In this document: piece after piece, positions 35,739-49,701 of the stretch
Numbering within the stretch: position 1 is the first letter of the stretch
How the letters are laid out: every line of letters starts with the position of its first letter
Source of the DNA: Cotesia glomerata
Lineage: Eukaryota > Arthropoda > Insecta > Hymenoptera > Braconidae
DNA: 64,000 bases
Assembly: GCF_020080835.1 (NCBI RefSeq)
Contig: NC_058162.1
Coordinates: 15,898,640-15,962,639, forward strand
Reading direction: 5' to 3'
The notes under the pieces: model-generated
Database searches by the model: none
What the model was told of the DNA's origin: nothing
The model's input: the letters and a program-made list of their open reading frames with translations, nothing else
Program-made: the position numbers and the translations under genes

Positions 35739-37216
35739 TTCTGCCCTCTCTTGGCTTCTGCAGTTGCTGTGCGGAATGCCCTGCAAGCTCCAGTCCCAGA
35801 AATATAGTATAGACCATCCTGGGCATCTTTGTCCGGAGCACAAAGGAAGCATTTTGGCTTCTCCGTTCAGTTTACGGCCTTGTGGTTCTCTCCGCCACAT
35901 TTGTAGCAGCACCTGCTTCTGTTTGGTCCCGCACACTGGCGTGTTTAGTGTCCAAAACTAAGACATTAAAAACAGCGGGTTACTTTTGCAACTGGGCGTA
36001 TACGACAGTTCACCCAACCGATCATTATATGGGCCTTGTCAAAGGCCTTAATCGCACTGGCTTCGTCTACTTCGCAGAAGGCTGCCCGATTTCCTCGTGG
36101 TGTGGGTTTTGTCAAATTTACTCGTTTGACCTTCAGGCTGTCAGTGAATTCACGTTTGAGTGCTTCACGGACTTCGCTCTCGGTAGAGATTTCGTCCAAG
36201 TCGAGGATCTCGATCGTTGTTGTTGGTGTTAGCATCTTGACCGTGCCGATGTTTGCAGTGGCTGACCTTATTGCATCGGTGAAAGCCTTGCTGTCTTTGG
36301 TCTTTCGAGCCATTTCAAGGAGAACGCTTCCGTGTTTCGTCTTTTTAATAAACTTTATGTCTACGCCCGTCTCGACAGGGCTTACCTTGGCCTTGATTTC
36401 CTTCAGGATATCGGCATAAGTTTGGCCGTCTACTGGTTGGACAAGAACAGCTTGAGTTCTTGTCTTCTTTCTCCTCGGTTTCTTAGAGGCACCCTTACTT
36501 GGCTGGTTTTGAGCTTTATTAGGGGGAGCCGCTGTTTCATGCTCTTTTTCCTTCTTCTTCCTATTTCGGTCCACTGTAGTCCAGACGTCCTCCCGGGCTG
36601 TCTTTTTCTGTGGTGGCTTCTCAATTATTGAAGAAGGGCTGGGTGTGGACAGCTGCCTCTTCTTGTTATTGTCCTTTCCTTGCTGTGGTAATTTTTTAGG
36701 AGTGACCAAAGATGGCTGTGGTTTTTTGGTCAGACTCGGAGTTGTTTGGGTCGTTGAGGCCGACATGCCTGGGGATTCGTTGGCTAACCTATATGCTGTA
36801 GTGATAGATGTAACCAATTTTCTAATCTCATGATGGAGATTCTTCTTGTCTTTTATAAACTCGGCTAACTCTGCGATCTTGATGCCGAGCCTCTCCATTG
36901 GTGACTGTTGGCCTGTAACGGTCGGTACAGAGTTGATTCTTCCTGGGTAGGTTTGATTAGTGACAGGAGCAAAAGGTCCTCCACTTTTTGGAGGAATGTT
37001 GCTCAGCTGTCCGTTCTCTGCCATCTGGGCTGATTTCGTACTTCCTGAAACCTTGCTAGCATTGCTAGACAGCAGAGCCATGGGGTCTACTCCGCTGTTA
37101 AAACGGTCGCTTGATAACGACGAGTTCAGAACCGTTTGCACGCCGTCCCTCGTCGGCACTGAGGTATCCTCTCTCTGCACCGTAAACGATGTTTGAAATT
37201 GATCTGGCATTTTCAT
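35735..37216 (-). pseudogene. LINE B ORF1: Gag-like, one nonsense codon in the first zinc knuckle
   Basis: ATG 37216 (MKMPDQFQ). Long open frame with the disordered Lys/Pro-rich N-terminus and the conserved TYADILKEIKAK and EILDLDEISTESE blocks. It ends at TAA 35966 directly after TRCF, where copy A has AAA, that is in the first CCHC knuckle. The sequence beyond stays open in the same frame to the TGA at 35735. This is the best preserved ORF1 of family 1 here. Confidence 0.75.
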
Positions 37217-37361
37217 ATCATCTTTTGCTAGGTTTTGGTCCACCCCGAGTATTCTATTCCCTCGGTACCCGACGCATCTGACGTGCAGATATGCCGGGCA
37301 TTCCCCTATCCACCACCTGGGGACGCGCCCGATGAGGGACCCAGCAAGCCCGACACGAGGT

Positions 37362-38604
<1,243 letters not shown>

Positions 38605-39330
38605 AAATTAGGAAAACGGTTGACCCTGAAGGCGATCCCTGCAACTTCCCGCTAATTCCATACTTAGGCGTTTAAAATTGCACCAATGACGTTTTTGAGC
38701 TCTTCGAGCTAAAAATATACAATTTATGGCTTATTTTGAGCTCTCCAAGCTCAAAGAGATTGCTTTCCTATGCTTTTGAGCTCCTCGAGCTCAAAAGTCT
38801 GATAGGGATTTGATGACACTATTTTTTGAATTTTTAAACCGCAATAACTTTTGAATGAATACACCGATTTTCACGCGGTTGGCAGCATTCAACGCAGTTT
38901 TTCAAGCCTCACAAAGAATCTCAAATTTTGAATTGATTGCGCTAAAAATTTCGGAGTTATTCCGAAAAAACATTTTTTTCGTTTTTCTTTCGTTCACGAT
39001 ATCTCTCGAACAAATCAACCGATTTCGACCGGACTGGTGGCGATCGACGTCGTTTTTTGAGGTCAAGAGCTGATTAGTTTTTGGAATTGAACCTTTAAGC
39101 CGTTTAAAAGTTATTCCAAAAAAAACCACATTTGAATAAATTTTGTTTTTAGTTTTTTTAAGATTTCTCAAAATCTATTGATCTGAATTAGTCCAAATAG
39201 TTTTCAAAATCTAAGTTTGGTCAAGCTCTATCGAATGGCACCAACCACGATAAAATCGGTCAAGCCGTTCAAAAGTTATAAGCGGTTCACATACTTTCAC
39301 ACACACACACACACACACACATACACACAC
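38605..39330 (-). repeat. HR copy 7, part before LINE C
   Basis: Starts AAAAATTAGGAAAACGG, GACCCTGAAGGCG and AACTTCCCGCTAATTCC. It continues through the GAGCTC palindromes and the CCGATTTCGACCGG block to an (AC)n array at 39298-39330 that abuts LINE C. Confidence 0.75.
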
Positions 39331-39824
39331 TCGGGGCAGAAGAGATACTGCTACCGGGCGTGTCTCCCCGAGCGGATGGGAGAACGCTCGCTGTCTTTGG
39401 ATGACACTTAATCTCTTAGTTGATGAGGTACAGCGGGTGGGAGCCAAGCAAAATAACCAAACAAAATAAGCTCCCGTGGACAAAACTCCCCTTTAATGGT
39501 TTGGTCACACTAACTGACCTAGCAAGACGATTAGTTCCTGCTGTAACTCACTGGGAGTGTCCGGAACCTGTATCGTAGTTTCCGACGATGCAGGCCATGG
39601 CTGATGTGAGCTTGCTCTGCCGAGGTGAAAGTTGCAGCAGTGGATCAGGAGCCAGCCACTTCGGGCCTTGATCAGGAAGTACGCAGTGAGTGTTAGAGAT
39701 CGGAATCTTCACCGCTCCGAGCGAGTCTAGTCCGTCCGTGTATTCCGGGACTGGCTAAGTGTCGGCTAGGCCTCAGGGAACTGGGGTAGGAGTACTATCT
39801 CCGAGGGTACAACCGTTCCTAGTT

Positions 39825-41220
39825 ATGGCAACCCGCTCCATTCCGTACGATGCGCTGGTAAATCAAAAAAGTATGAGTAACCCACAGGAAACAAACAAGA
39901 GGGGAAACGGGCTACATGCCCAACAAGCAGCGATTGACGCAAGCGCTGAAATGAAGCGTTCGCAAGCGCTCAAACGCCTTGAAAAGCTGATCAGTGAGCT
40001 GAATGATTTTGTCCAACCAAAGGTCAACATTCACAAAGAGATAAAATCCAAGATGACTGGTGTGACTAACGCCTTTCAAAGGTTTGAGAAGCTGGATGAG
40101 GAGTGGCGCTCATCATTGCAGCGCATTTCTCATGCTACACTGGAGAAAGCCTGTCAGGCTGTCGTCGTGACTGACGAAGCAATGGACACCGAAGCTGGAG
40201 GTGATGGTGAATCAGTCGCTGAAGACAAGGGTGAAACTGACACAAGGCCTGGAAAGAGAAAGGACCGAAACTCGCCAGAGCCAACCGATAAAGTCACAAA
40301 GAAGAAGGACTTAAAAAAAAGCCCTCCTCAACGACTGGCAGGTCGACGAACCTAAGAAGACGACTGACTGGGAAAAAGTTCAGTCTAAGAAGGAGAAGAG
40401 AAGGCTAGCTAGTGAGCAACTCCCAAAGCAACCGCCGAAAGAGCCCCGGCCGGAACCTAAGCGGAAGAAACCGCGAAAATGGACCAGGCCTGACGCTCTG
40501 ATCATCCGTCCGGTCGAGAAGGAGAAGTACGCCGAAATATTGCGTCGTATAAAGCAGGCCGTCCCTGATGAACAGGTCCGCACAACCGTGGAAAAGATCC
40601 ACAAAACCAAAACTGGGGACATGCTGATTACGCTCTCAAAGAAGAGTATCGACAAAGGCCAAGCCTTGCAAAAGACCATCATGGATATTCTTCAAAAAGA
40701 GGCCGAAGTAATCTGCAAAGGACCGCAGGAGACCATCGAGATCCGAGACATTGATGATGACACGACGAAGGAGCACATTCAGACTGCCCTGAAAACGGAA
40801 ACCGGAGAAACTTGCGAAATACCACTAGAGGCTATCAAGATCCGTAAGGCCTACAGAGGTACGCAAACGGCTACAGTGACACTACCAGCAGCTGGAGCAC
40901 AACAGCTACTGGAAGGAAGCGGCAAAATAAGGATTGGCTGGGTCAATTGCCGAATAAGAGCAACTAGAAGACCAGTCCAATGCTTTAAATGCTGGCACTT
41001 CGGACATGTTGGGTCCCAATGCAAAAGCCAAGTAGACCGGTCTTAACTTTGCATCAGATGTGGACAAGAAGGGCACCGTATCTCTGACTGTAAAAATCCT
41101 GCCAAGTGTGCAATATGTGCTGAGCAGCAAGGAGCAAAGGACGTGGCTCACCATGCCGGCACCCACAGGTGCCCGGTATTTCAGGAGGCGCTCCAGAAGT
41201 TGACGAACAAACAACCATGA
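39825..41220 (+). pseudogene. LINE C ORF1: Gag-like RNA-binding protein
   Basis: The ATG at 39825 (MATRSIPYDALVNQK) is preferred because copies D and E share it; an upstream GTG frame is ignored. A basic disordered region leads to KWTRPDALIIRP and EIRDIDDDTTKE blocks, then CCHC knuckles CFKCWHFGHVGSQC, CIRCGQEGHRISDC and CAICA. The frame changes in an 8-A run near 40312. A TAA at 41044-41046 replaces the Lys seen in copy D between the first two knuckles. It ends with TGA inside the ATGA at 41217-41220. Confidence 0.75.
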
Positions 41221-44095
41221 GGATACTACAGCTCAATCTCAACCATTGTGAGGCAGCGCATGACCTGCTCATGCAATCCATGCGAGAATTAGAGCTTGAC
41301 TTGGTACTAATAGCAGAGCCATATAAACACCTGAGTACCCAACCCTGGGAATCTGATAGCACATCCAAAGCTGTCATCTGGTCATGTGGCAAGCTCCCTT
41401 TCCAAAATGCAGTCGACAACAGCAATGCCGGCTTTGTAGCAGTATCAGTAGAGGGCATCCGCTTCTATAGCTGCTACGCACCACCTAGCCTCTCCATTGT
41501 TGACTTCACTGATTTCTTGGATCGACTAACTGAAGATGCGAAGCAATACCATCCAGTAGCGATAGCCGGAGACTTCAACTCCTGGGCAGTTGACTGGGGC
41601 AGCAAACATACCAACGCACGAGGGAAAGCACTACTAGAGGCCTTTACTACACTAGATGTAGTTTCGTTCAACAGTGGTGATACGCCGACCTACACCAAAG
41701 GTGACGCAAGCTCAATTGTAGACCTCACTTTTGTCAGTAATAGCCTTGCTAGAGGTGACTACAACTGGAAAGTGTTGGACATCTACACTTCCAACGACCA
41801 TCATGCGATATTCTGGGAAATATCAAACGACCAGAACCTCAAGAGACCAATCAAGCAGTCTAACATCGTTGGTTGGAAGGTGAAATCTTTTGACCCAAAA
41901 GCATTGCTAATAGCCCTCAATGGTGATCCGATCAACACTGGATGTACAGAACAACATACTAAGGACCTGATGAGGAGAGTAACACATGCTTGTGATGCCA
42001 GTATGCTTCGTAAACGTGGCATAAATTCGAGACCTTCGGTGCATTGGTGGAACGACCACATCAGCGTCCTCCGTAAAGAGTGTCATAGAAAGAGAAGAAT
42101 CTTCCAGCGCGGCTATCAACGGCTCAACTCAGTGGAGCTGATCGCAGAGTACCTTATAAGGTGGTTATGACCCACCCGAAAAAACAACAAATGCCATCAC
42201 CTACGTGTCCTCAATTTCTTCAGAAAATTGTCACTGCACTGTTCCCACAGCAACGCAACTTCGATTACCAGTTGGCGCCAGGCGAACTGGACGACATTCC
42301 ACCTGTCACTGAAGAAGAACTGCTGGAGACCTGTAACCGTGTAGGGAATAATAAAGCGCCGGGATTGGACGGAATCCCTAATATAGCCTTGAAAACCATC
42401 ATAAAGGCAGCTCCAACATTATCCCTCGACGCTTATGATGCATGCCTCAAGGAGGGGACTTTTCCTCGTAAGTGGAAACAGCAACGATTGGTACTGTTAC
42501 CTAAAGGGAAGAAACCACCAGAAGAACCGTCATCTTACCGACCACTTTGCATGCTAGATACGGCGGGTAAGATATTGGAGCGCATAATTCACCAGAGAAT
42601 CGAAGCAGTAGTCGACCCACTCCTGGCAGAAAATCAGTATGGATTCCAGAAAGGATGATCAACCCTGGACGCAATCAAACAGGTTGTTGATACGGCCAAG
42701 GAAGCAATCGCAGGAACCAGATGGAAAGGTGGAACGAAGAAGTATTGCCTGGTGGTGACACTAGACATCAGAAACGCCTTCAACTCCGCCAATTGGAAAT
42801 GCATCATGCAGGCCCTCCAAGAGAAGAATGTACCAGAATACCTGCTTAAGATCGTAGCAAGCTACTTTGAAAACAGGGTCCTGAAGTATGACACGAAGAA
42901 CGGTCCGAGGGAGTATGATATTACTGGAGGGGTACCATAAGGTTCAGTTCTAGGCCCGCTCCTGTGGAACATTATGTATGACGGTCTATTAAGACTAACT
43001 CTGCCAAGAAACGTCAAACTCGTAGCATATGCAGATGACGTAGCCGTAGTGATCGATGCCAAACACCTTGACGAGATAAATCATATGTTCGATCTCACTT
43101 TTGAGCACGTTAACCGGTGTATGGACGCAGTGAACCTGCAACTGGCGCAACACAAGACTGATGCAGTACTTATTACCAGCAGAAAAGTGGTAGAGACCAT
43201 TAAGCTGAAAGTCGGCGAACAAGAAATCACATCACAACCTTATATCCGATATTTGGGAGTGATGCTTGATGCCCGACTCAACTTCAAGCAGCAAGTGGAA
43301 CATGTCAGTGCCAAAGCGTCAGTAGTGAAGGCTAGTCTCGCACGACTGATGCCGAACGTCGGAGGCCAAAAACAGAGCAGGAGGCTATTATTGTCATCAG
43401 TAGTCACATCGGTGCTCACTTACGGAATATCCATTTGGGCCGACGCATTAAAGACGCAAGAATCATGGAGAAAGGCTGGACCAGTATATCGACTGAGTGC
43501 CCTACGAGTAGCTAGCGCCTTCCGCACAATATCAGAGGAAGCAGTGTGTGTTATTTCCGGTACTCTGCCTCTCAGCGTCTTAGCTGAGGAAAGACGGGCC
43601 CTTTACCAACGAAAAAGGTCAACTTCACTGATCCCTGAAGAGCTTAGAATTGAAGAACGGCAGAAGAGCATAGGCCGATGGCAACTACAATGGGATGCTG
43701 CAGAGAAGGGTAGGTGGACGCACCGTCTCATACCTCGGATCGACAATTGGCTTAACCAGAATCACGGTGAGGTCAATTACTATCTTACGCAGATGTTGTC
43801 GGGACATGGGTGTTTTCGAGAGTATCTACACCGCTTTAAGCACGATGACTCTTCGAAGTGCCCGTCCTGCCCAGGAGCTGCTGAAGACGCGGAGCATGTC
43901 TTCTTTGTATGTCCTCGTTTCAATCCACAGCGTGAAGAACTGGAGAGGATCCTGAACCAGAGAATGCAACCAGATTCACTAGTAGAAGCAATGTTGTCAT
44001 CAGAAGCTGCCTGGAACGCTACCAACACGTTTGCAACAGAAGTCCTTAAAGACTTGCGTTCCCCCGAAAGAAAAAGAGCAAATAGCAGAAGATAG
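41217..44095 (+). pseudogene. LINE C ORF2: endonuclease and reverse transcriptase
   Basis: Starts MRILQLNLNHCEAAHDLL. The endonuclease has AIAGDFNSW and SNDHHAIFW. About 100 bp are deleted at 42150 (GAGTAC joined to CTTATAAGG), which removes part of the linker seen in copy D and shifts the frame. The reverse transcriptase follows with NNKAPGLDGIPN, YRPLCMLDTAGK, LDIRNAFNSANW and YADD in LVAYADDVAVV. Nonsense codons at 42656 (CGA to TGA) and 42938 (CAA to TAA) are both C-to-T changes. The C-terminal zinc knuckle CPSCPGAAEDAEHVFFVC is intact. Confidence 0.8.
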
Positions 44096-44352
44096 AAGGA
44101 AGGTAGTTAACACCTTAGCCACCAGAAGGAAGAGCAGTAGCTAGATCCTCCCTTCACGAAGTAATGCCTGACGGCGGTTTCCATGAGGGATTAGAGGAAA
44201 GAAGGAAAAGGGGTTTAGGGTTTAGTGGGTAGGGGCGTTAGTGTCGAGTTTTAGTATGACGCTGCGTCGAGACGCCACATATCCAGGCCAAACAGCTATG
44301 CCTAGAATCTGGAAAAAGGATACCCCCCCTAAAAAAAAAAAAAAAAAAAAAA

Positions 44353-44353
44353 T

Positions 44354-44394
<41 letters not shown>

Positions 44395-44568
44395 TACATA
44401 GATACATACATACAGACACCGTGACAACCTCGCGGGGATAGTCAGGGAAGCTTCCTATGACCTTTAAACGTCGAGATCTGATGAAAACTCGATTTTTGCA
44501 AAACGGGGTGAAAACAATAACTTCCCGATTTTTGAAAATCTTCGATTTTCTTAGCGGGAAGTTAAAAA
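44353..44568 (-). repeat. HR copy 7, part after LINE C, with (AC)n(ACAT)n
   Basis: The array at 44354-44416 is followed by ACCTCGCGGGGATAG, CTTCCTATGACC and CTTAGCGGGAAGTTAAAA, the usual HR end. It closes the copy opened at 38605. Confidence 0.75.
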
Positions 44569-44872
44569 TAATTCTCACCTTATGGAAAATATAATTTTCG
44601 AAAAAGCTTACGTTTGTACTATAGTATTTACGGTAATTAAAAAAAAAAATTAATTATTAATAAACATATGAATAGACGTCCGAACGATTTTATGGAATTT
44701 TGCAGAAATGGAATTCAATATTTTTAAAAACTTAAAAAAATTGAAATTCACATGAATGGCGATCAATAAAAAGAGAATCGGTAAATATGTAAATCTCTAA
44801 AAATGGAAATCTCTCAAAATGTATCTGTAAAAATGGAAATCTTTTAAAATAAATTATCATTTTTTTTTTTTA
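44569..44872 (+). repeat. Repeat R2, right part
   Basis: Reverse complement of about 59300-59655, including AATTCTCACCTTATGG and TTTACGGTAATTAAAA, and reiterated AAAATGGAAATCT. It ends at the T run in front of the RING element. Confidence 0.65.
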
Positions 44873-47800
44873 TAATTAACGAGAATTCTCAATGACTTTG
44901 AGAATTTCTTACCTAAAGGGAGGTATCGAGGATACCGGAAGCTCGACTACTAAGACATCTTCTCCGACAGTTCTCACGGAAAACGCTAAAATACATTTTA
45001 AATCATCAGTTATCATGTAGTGAGGTATCTAGCAAACTGGAAGCTTCACTACCAAGACATCTTCTCCGACGAATCTCCCGAAAATCGCTATAATACATTT
45101 TATATCATCAGTTATCATGTAGGGAAGATATCTAGCAAACTGGAAGCTTCACTACCAAGACATCTTCTCCAACAGTTCTCGCGAAAAACGCTAAAATACA
45201 TTTTAAATCATCAGTTGTCATGTAGTGAGGTATCTAGCAAAATGGAAGCTTCACTACCAAGATATCTTCTCCGACGGATCTCCCGAAAAATGCTACAATA
45301 CATTTTAAATCGTCAGTTATCATGTATTGAGGTATCTAGCAAACTGGAAGCTTTACTACCAAGACATCTTCTCCGACGGATCTCACGAAAAACGCTGAAA
45401 TACATTGTATATTATCAGTTATCATGTAAGGAAGATATCTAGCAAACTGGAAGCTTCACTACCAAGACATCTTCTCTGACAGTTCTCTCGGAAAACGCTA
45501 AAATACGAGAATAAAAATATTTAAAGTCAGTAAAGCTATGTTTAAATGTTTTTGACTGATTATTAAAATAATAAGTCGTTAATATTACATGAAAAAATTT
45601 ATTTTTAATGAAGTTAAAAATTTCATACAAAATATAATAAAAAATTTTTAAAATATTTGTTTTTTAACTATTTTTTATTATTATTAAGAAAATTGAAAAA
45701 AATGAAATCATATTAACGTTAGTTGTAGATATAATTAACAATTTAACTTTACATATGAGAACATTTTTTTAGTTTAAATAGACAAAATATAAAATTGTAA
45801 TTACAATCGGAGTTGATAAATGAAATCTGAGTATCGATCACAACATTCTGAAAGAGTTGGGACGAAAGTCTCGGTACAAATTAACTGCACCATAGCCTGA
45901 TAAATTTCGCCTGGATCTTGATTTTTTCTGAACATCTTATAAATTTTTCCGGCTACTATTTCTTCTTACGCGAAGACAGAGTAGTTGTACCAGCAGATCG
46001 TTGATGATTTCTTCAGTAGTTCTTTCATTTGGTACTGAGTTTCATTTTTTCTTCTTTTAATAATCGCAGCTCGTAAAGAGCTACTTGTAATTCACGCAAC
46101 TTCTACGCTGATTAACATTTCAATTACATTATTAGCGCAGTTCAAAATACAATATAACATAAATGTATGTAACATTATATAATTCAACATAAATTAAAAT
46201 TAAAATCTGAACTTTATATTAGGTAAAAAGGATAAGATCTCATCGATCTTCGCGAAAATTATTGAGTCAATTATTACGTTGTTGTAGCCTCTATGTCGAC
46301 AATTTCACATTTTGATTATTACGTCTTTTCTAGAATATTCCGATCGACAAATCGGGCAAGTTTTTATTTTGTAAACATAAAAAGTATTTATCCAACAGAG
46401 ATAGCACCCGATGATATGGGAACATCTCTCTAATTTGATTGTTTCTTCTTCCGTTTTACAATATTGGCAAGGATCAATTAAATCATCTGTAAATTTATAA
46501 AAATTTAAGAATAGTACATTACGCATCAAGAGAAGTAAATTATGAAATGTCTCAGAACACAAGTAATTGTTGGCCAAAGCGAAGCGGAGGAATTAAATAT
46601 TAACTCAATACAGTTATTGGGTGATTAGAGTAACAGCTGAAATAACTTAACGGGCTAAAGTGTCGTAAGCTATAAAATTTATGAGTTACTTACTATTTCT
46701 AATTTTTTTATTTCCCTCAGTTTTATTAGATGAAAACAGTATCACGACTCTGCCAAATCTCCAGTTTCTATGTTAAAAATCACCGTTACTTGATGGTATG
46801 TTGAAGAAATTTTATAAAGTAAAATAATGATTACCCTTAAATTGTAAAAATCCATTCAGGTCTTTAATTAATTACCTTCATTATTTTGCAAGGTTTCAAA
46901 AACGTAAGAGATAACTACTGAGGAGATCATCACCGATATATGCTGGAGGCTACAACTACTCTGTCTTCGCGTAAGAAGCAATTGGAGCCGGAGAAATTTA
47001 TACGATTATACTTATTCTTTTTACCAAATATAAAGTTCACAATTTAATTTTAATTTATGTTGAATTATATAATGTTACATACATTTATGTTATATTGTAT
47101 TTTGAACTGCGCTAATAATTTAATTGAAATGTTAATCAGCGTAAAAGTTGCGTGAATTACAAGTAGCTCTTTACGAGCTGCGATTATTAAAAGAAGAAAA
47201 AATGAAACTCAGTACCAAATGAAAGAACTACTGAAGAAATCATCAACGATCTGCTGGTACAACTACTCTGTCTTCGCGTAAGAAGAAATAGTAGCCGGAA
47301 AAATTTATAAGATGTTCAGAAAAAATCAAGATCCAGGCGAAATTTATCAAACTATGGTGGAGTTAATTTGCACCGAGACTTTCTTCCCAACTCTTTCAGA
47401 ATGTTGTGATCGATACTCAGATTTCATTTATCAACTCCGATTGTAATTACAATTTTATATTTTGTCTATTTAAACTAAAAAAATGTTTTCATGTGTAAAA
47501 TTATATTGTTAATTATATCTACAACTAACGTTAATATGATTTCATTTTTTTCAATTTTTTTAATAATAATAGAAAATAGTTAACAAACAAATATTTTAAA
47601 AATTTTTTATTATATTTTGTATGAAATTTTTAACCTCATTAAAAATAAATTTTTAACTTCATTAAAAATAAATTTTTTCATGTCATATTAACAACTTATT
47701 ATTTTAATAATCAGTCAAAAACATTTAAACACAGCTTTACTGACTTCTCATATTTTTATTCTCGTATTTTAGCGTTTTCCACGAGAACTGTTGGAGAAGA

Positions 47801-48500
47801 TGTCTTGGTAGTGAAGCTTCCAGTTTGCTAGATATCTTTCCTACATGATAACTGATAATATAAAATGTATTTCAGCGTTTTTTGTGAGTTCCGTCGGAGA
47901 AGATGTCTTGGTAGTGAAGCTTCCAGTTTGCTAGATACCTCACTACATGATAACTGACGATTTAAAATGTATTGTAGCGTTTTTCGGGAGATTCGTCGGA
48001 GAAGATGTCTTGGTAGTGAAGCTTCCAGTTTGCTAGATACCTCACTACATGATAACTGATGATTTAAAATGTATTTTAGCGTTTTTCGCGAGAACTTTCG
48101 GAGAAGATGTCTTGGTAGTAAAGCTTCCAGTTTGCTAGATATCTTCCCTACATGATAACTGATGATATAAAATGTATTATAGCGTTTATCGGGAGATTCG
48201 TCGCAGAAGATGTCTTGGTAGTGAAGCTTCCAGTTTGCTAGATACCTCACTACATGATAACTGATGATTTAAAATGTATTTTAGCGTTTTCCGCGAGATC
48301 CGTCGGAGAAGATGTCTTGGTATTGAAGCTTCCAGTTTGCTAGATACCTCACTACATGATAACTGATGATTTAAAATGTATTTTAGCGTTTTCCGCGAGA
48401 ACTGTCGGAGAAGATATCTTAGTAGTCGAGCTTCCGGTATCCTCGATACCTCCCTTTGGATAAGAAATTCTCAAAGTCATTGGGAATTCTCGTTAATTAT
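44873..48500. mobile_element. 3.6-kb element with giant inverted arms and a RING exon
   Basis: Ends are ATAATTAACGAGAATTC and its mirror GAATTCTCGTTAATTAT. The inverted arms cover about 44873-46230 and 47005-48500. The outer half of each arm is an array of a ~103-bp unit (six copies left, seven right) with AAGACATCTTCTCCGAC and TATCTAGCAAACTGGAAGC. The inner half is unique inverted sequence. A 775-bp centre carries a RING-finger coding exon. No transposase is present, so it is non-autonomous, or a derivative that captured a host gene. Confidence 0.7.
46305..46486 (-). CDS. RING-finger exon (IAP-like C3HC4), partial
   Basis: Terminal exon beginning after AAATTTACAG on the minus strand and ending with TAA at 46305. 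It encodes a C3HC4 RING: CQYC, then C-x-H in ERCSHIIG, CYLC, and CPICRSEY near the C-terminus. The compact C-terminal RING ending shortly after CPIC resembles those of inhibitor-of-apoptosis proteins, which act as ubiquitin ligases. No BIR domain and no upstream exon could be found, so the start is unknown. An upstream in-frame extension to 46577 exists but crosses the splice-like site. It is the only coding unit in the centre of the inverted-arm element. Confidence 0.5.
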
Positions 48501-48507
48501 AAAAAAA

Positions 48508-49212
48508 ACAATTAGGAAAATGGTTGACCCTAAAGGCCATCCCTGCAACTTACCGCTAATTCCGTTAATACCTGGCCGCTTTTTTGAGCTTTTCGAGCTC
48601 CAAAGTACAATCTGTGTGTTGTTTTAAGCTCTCCGAGCTCAAAAAGATACTTTTTCTATGCTTTTGAGCTCTTTGAGCTCAAAAGTTTGATAGAAGTTTC
48701 ATAGAACACTATTTTTTGAATGTTCATACCACAATAACTTTTGAATTAATGAACCTATTTTCACGCAGTTGGCGGCATTCTACGTAGTTTTTTAAGCCTT
48801 ATAAATAATTCTTAAGTTTCAATTGGTCAAACTAGAAATTTCGGAGTAACTCTGAAAAAACACTTTTTCGGTTTTCTTTCGTTCACGATATCTCTCGAAC
48901 GAATCAACCGATTTTGACCGGATTGACGGTGATCGACGTGGTTTTTCAAGGTTGAGAGCTGATTAGTTTTTGGAATTGATCGGTTGAGCTGTTTAAAAGT
49001 TATCCCAAAAAAACCACTTCAGAAAAAATTTTTTTTCCTACCTTTTTTTAGATTTCTCCGAATTTCTCAAAATCTATCGGCCCGAATCGGTTCAAATTAA
49101 CAAAAATTATAAGTTTGGTGATGCCCTTTCGAATGGCACCAACCGCAATGAAATCGGTTCAACCGTTCAAAAGTTATAAGAGGTTTACATACTTACACAC
49201 ACACACACACAC
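48508..49212 (-). repeat. HR copy 8, part before LINE D
   Basis: Starts AACAATTAGGAAAATGG and TGCAACTTACCGCTAA. It has the GAGCTC motifs, the CCGATTTTGACCGG block and AACCGTTCAAAAGTTATAAG, then a short (AC)n at 49195-49212 abutting LINE D. Its other end is at 59120-59297, on the far side of two LINE copies. Confidence 0.75.
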
Positions 49213-49701
49213 TCGGGGCAGAAGAGATACTGCTACCGGGCGCGTCTCCCCGAGCGGATGGGAGAACGCTCGCTGTCCTTGGATGACACTTAATTTCTTA
49301 GTTGATGAGGTACAGCGGGTAGGAGCCAAGCAAAATAACCAAACAAAATAAGCTCCCGTGGACAAAACTCCCCTTTAATGGTCACACTAACTGACCTAGC
49401 AAGACGATTGGTTCCTGCTGTAACTCACTGGGAGTGTCCGAAACCTGTATCGTAGTTTCCGACGATGCAGGCCACGGCTGATGTGAGCTTGCTCTGCCGA
49501 GGTGAAAGTTGCAGCAGTGGATCAGGAGCTAGCCACTTCGGGCCTTGATCAGGAAGTACGCAGTGAGTGTTAGAGATCGGAATCTTCACCGCTCCGAGCG
49601 AGTCTAGTCCGTCCGTGTATTCCGGGACTGGCTAAGTGTCGGCTAGGCCTCAGGGAACTAGGGTAGGAGTACTATCTCCGAGGGTACACCCGTTCCTAGT
49701 T

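Larger units (their letters stand above)
34845..37361 (-). mobile_element. LINE family 1, copy B: lacks the 3' half
   Basis: The 5' end with CACCTCGTGTCGGG abuts (TG)n at 37362. ORF1 and the endonuclease part of ORF2 are present, and the copy stops at about 34845. Everything from the reverse transcriptase to the A-tail is missing. Loss of the 3' side cannot come from incomplete reverse transcription, so a later deletion or rearrangement is implied. Confidence 0.8.
39331..44352 (+). mobile_element. R1-clade (Waldo-like) LINE, family 2, copy C
   Basis: Full-length copy from TCGGGGCAGAAGAG (39331) to a 22-A tail (44331-44352). The 5' untranslated region is about 490 bp, the 3' untranslated region about 235 bp. 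(AC)n lies on both sides on the sense strand. It carries few inactivating changes: one frame change in ORF1, one nonsense in its zinc knuckle, a ~100-bp deletion and two nonsense codons in ORF2. Confidence 0.85.

Noticed and set aside
44210..44235. Telomere-like GGGTTTAGGGTTTAG in the LINE family 2 3' end
   Set aside because: Only two units, present in all copies of the 3' untranslated region, and not the insect telomere repeat; coincidence.
45020..45442. 140-codon frames at 45020-45442 and 47828-48250 with regular repeats
   Set aside because: They arise from the 103-bp tandem unit in the inverted arms, whose length variation between units breaks the frame; both arms give the same pseudo-protein.
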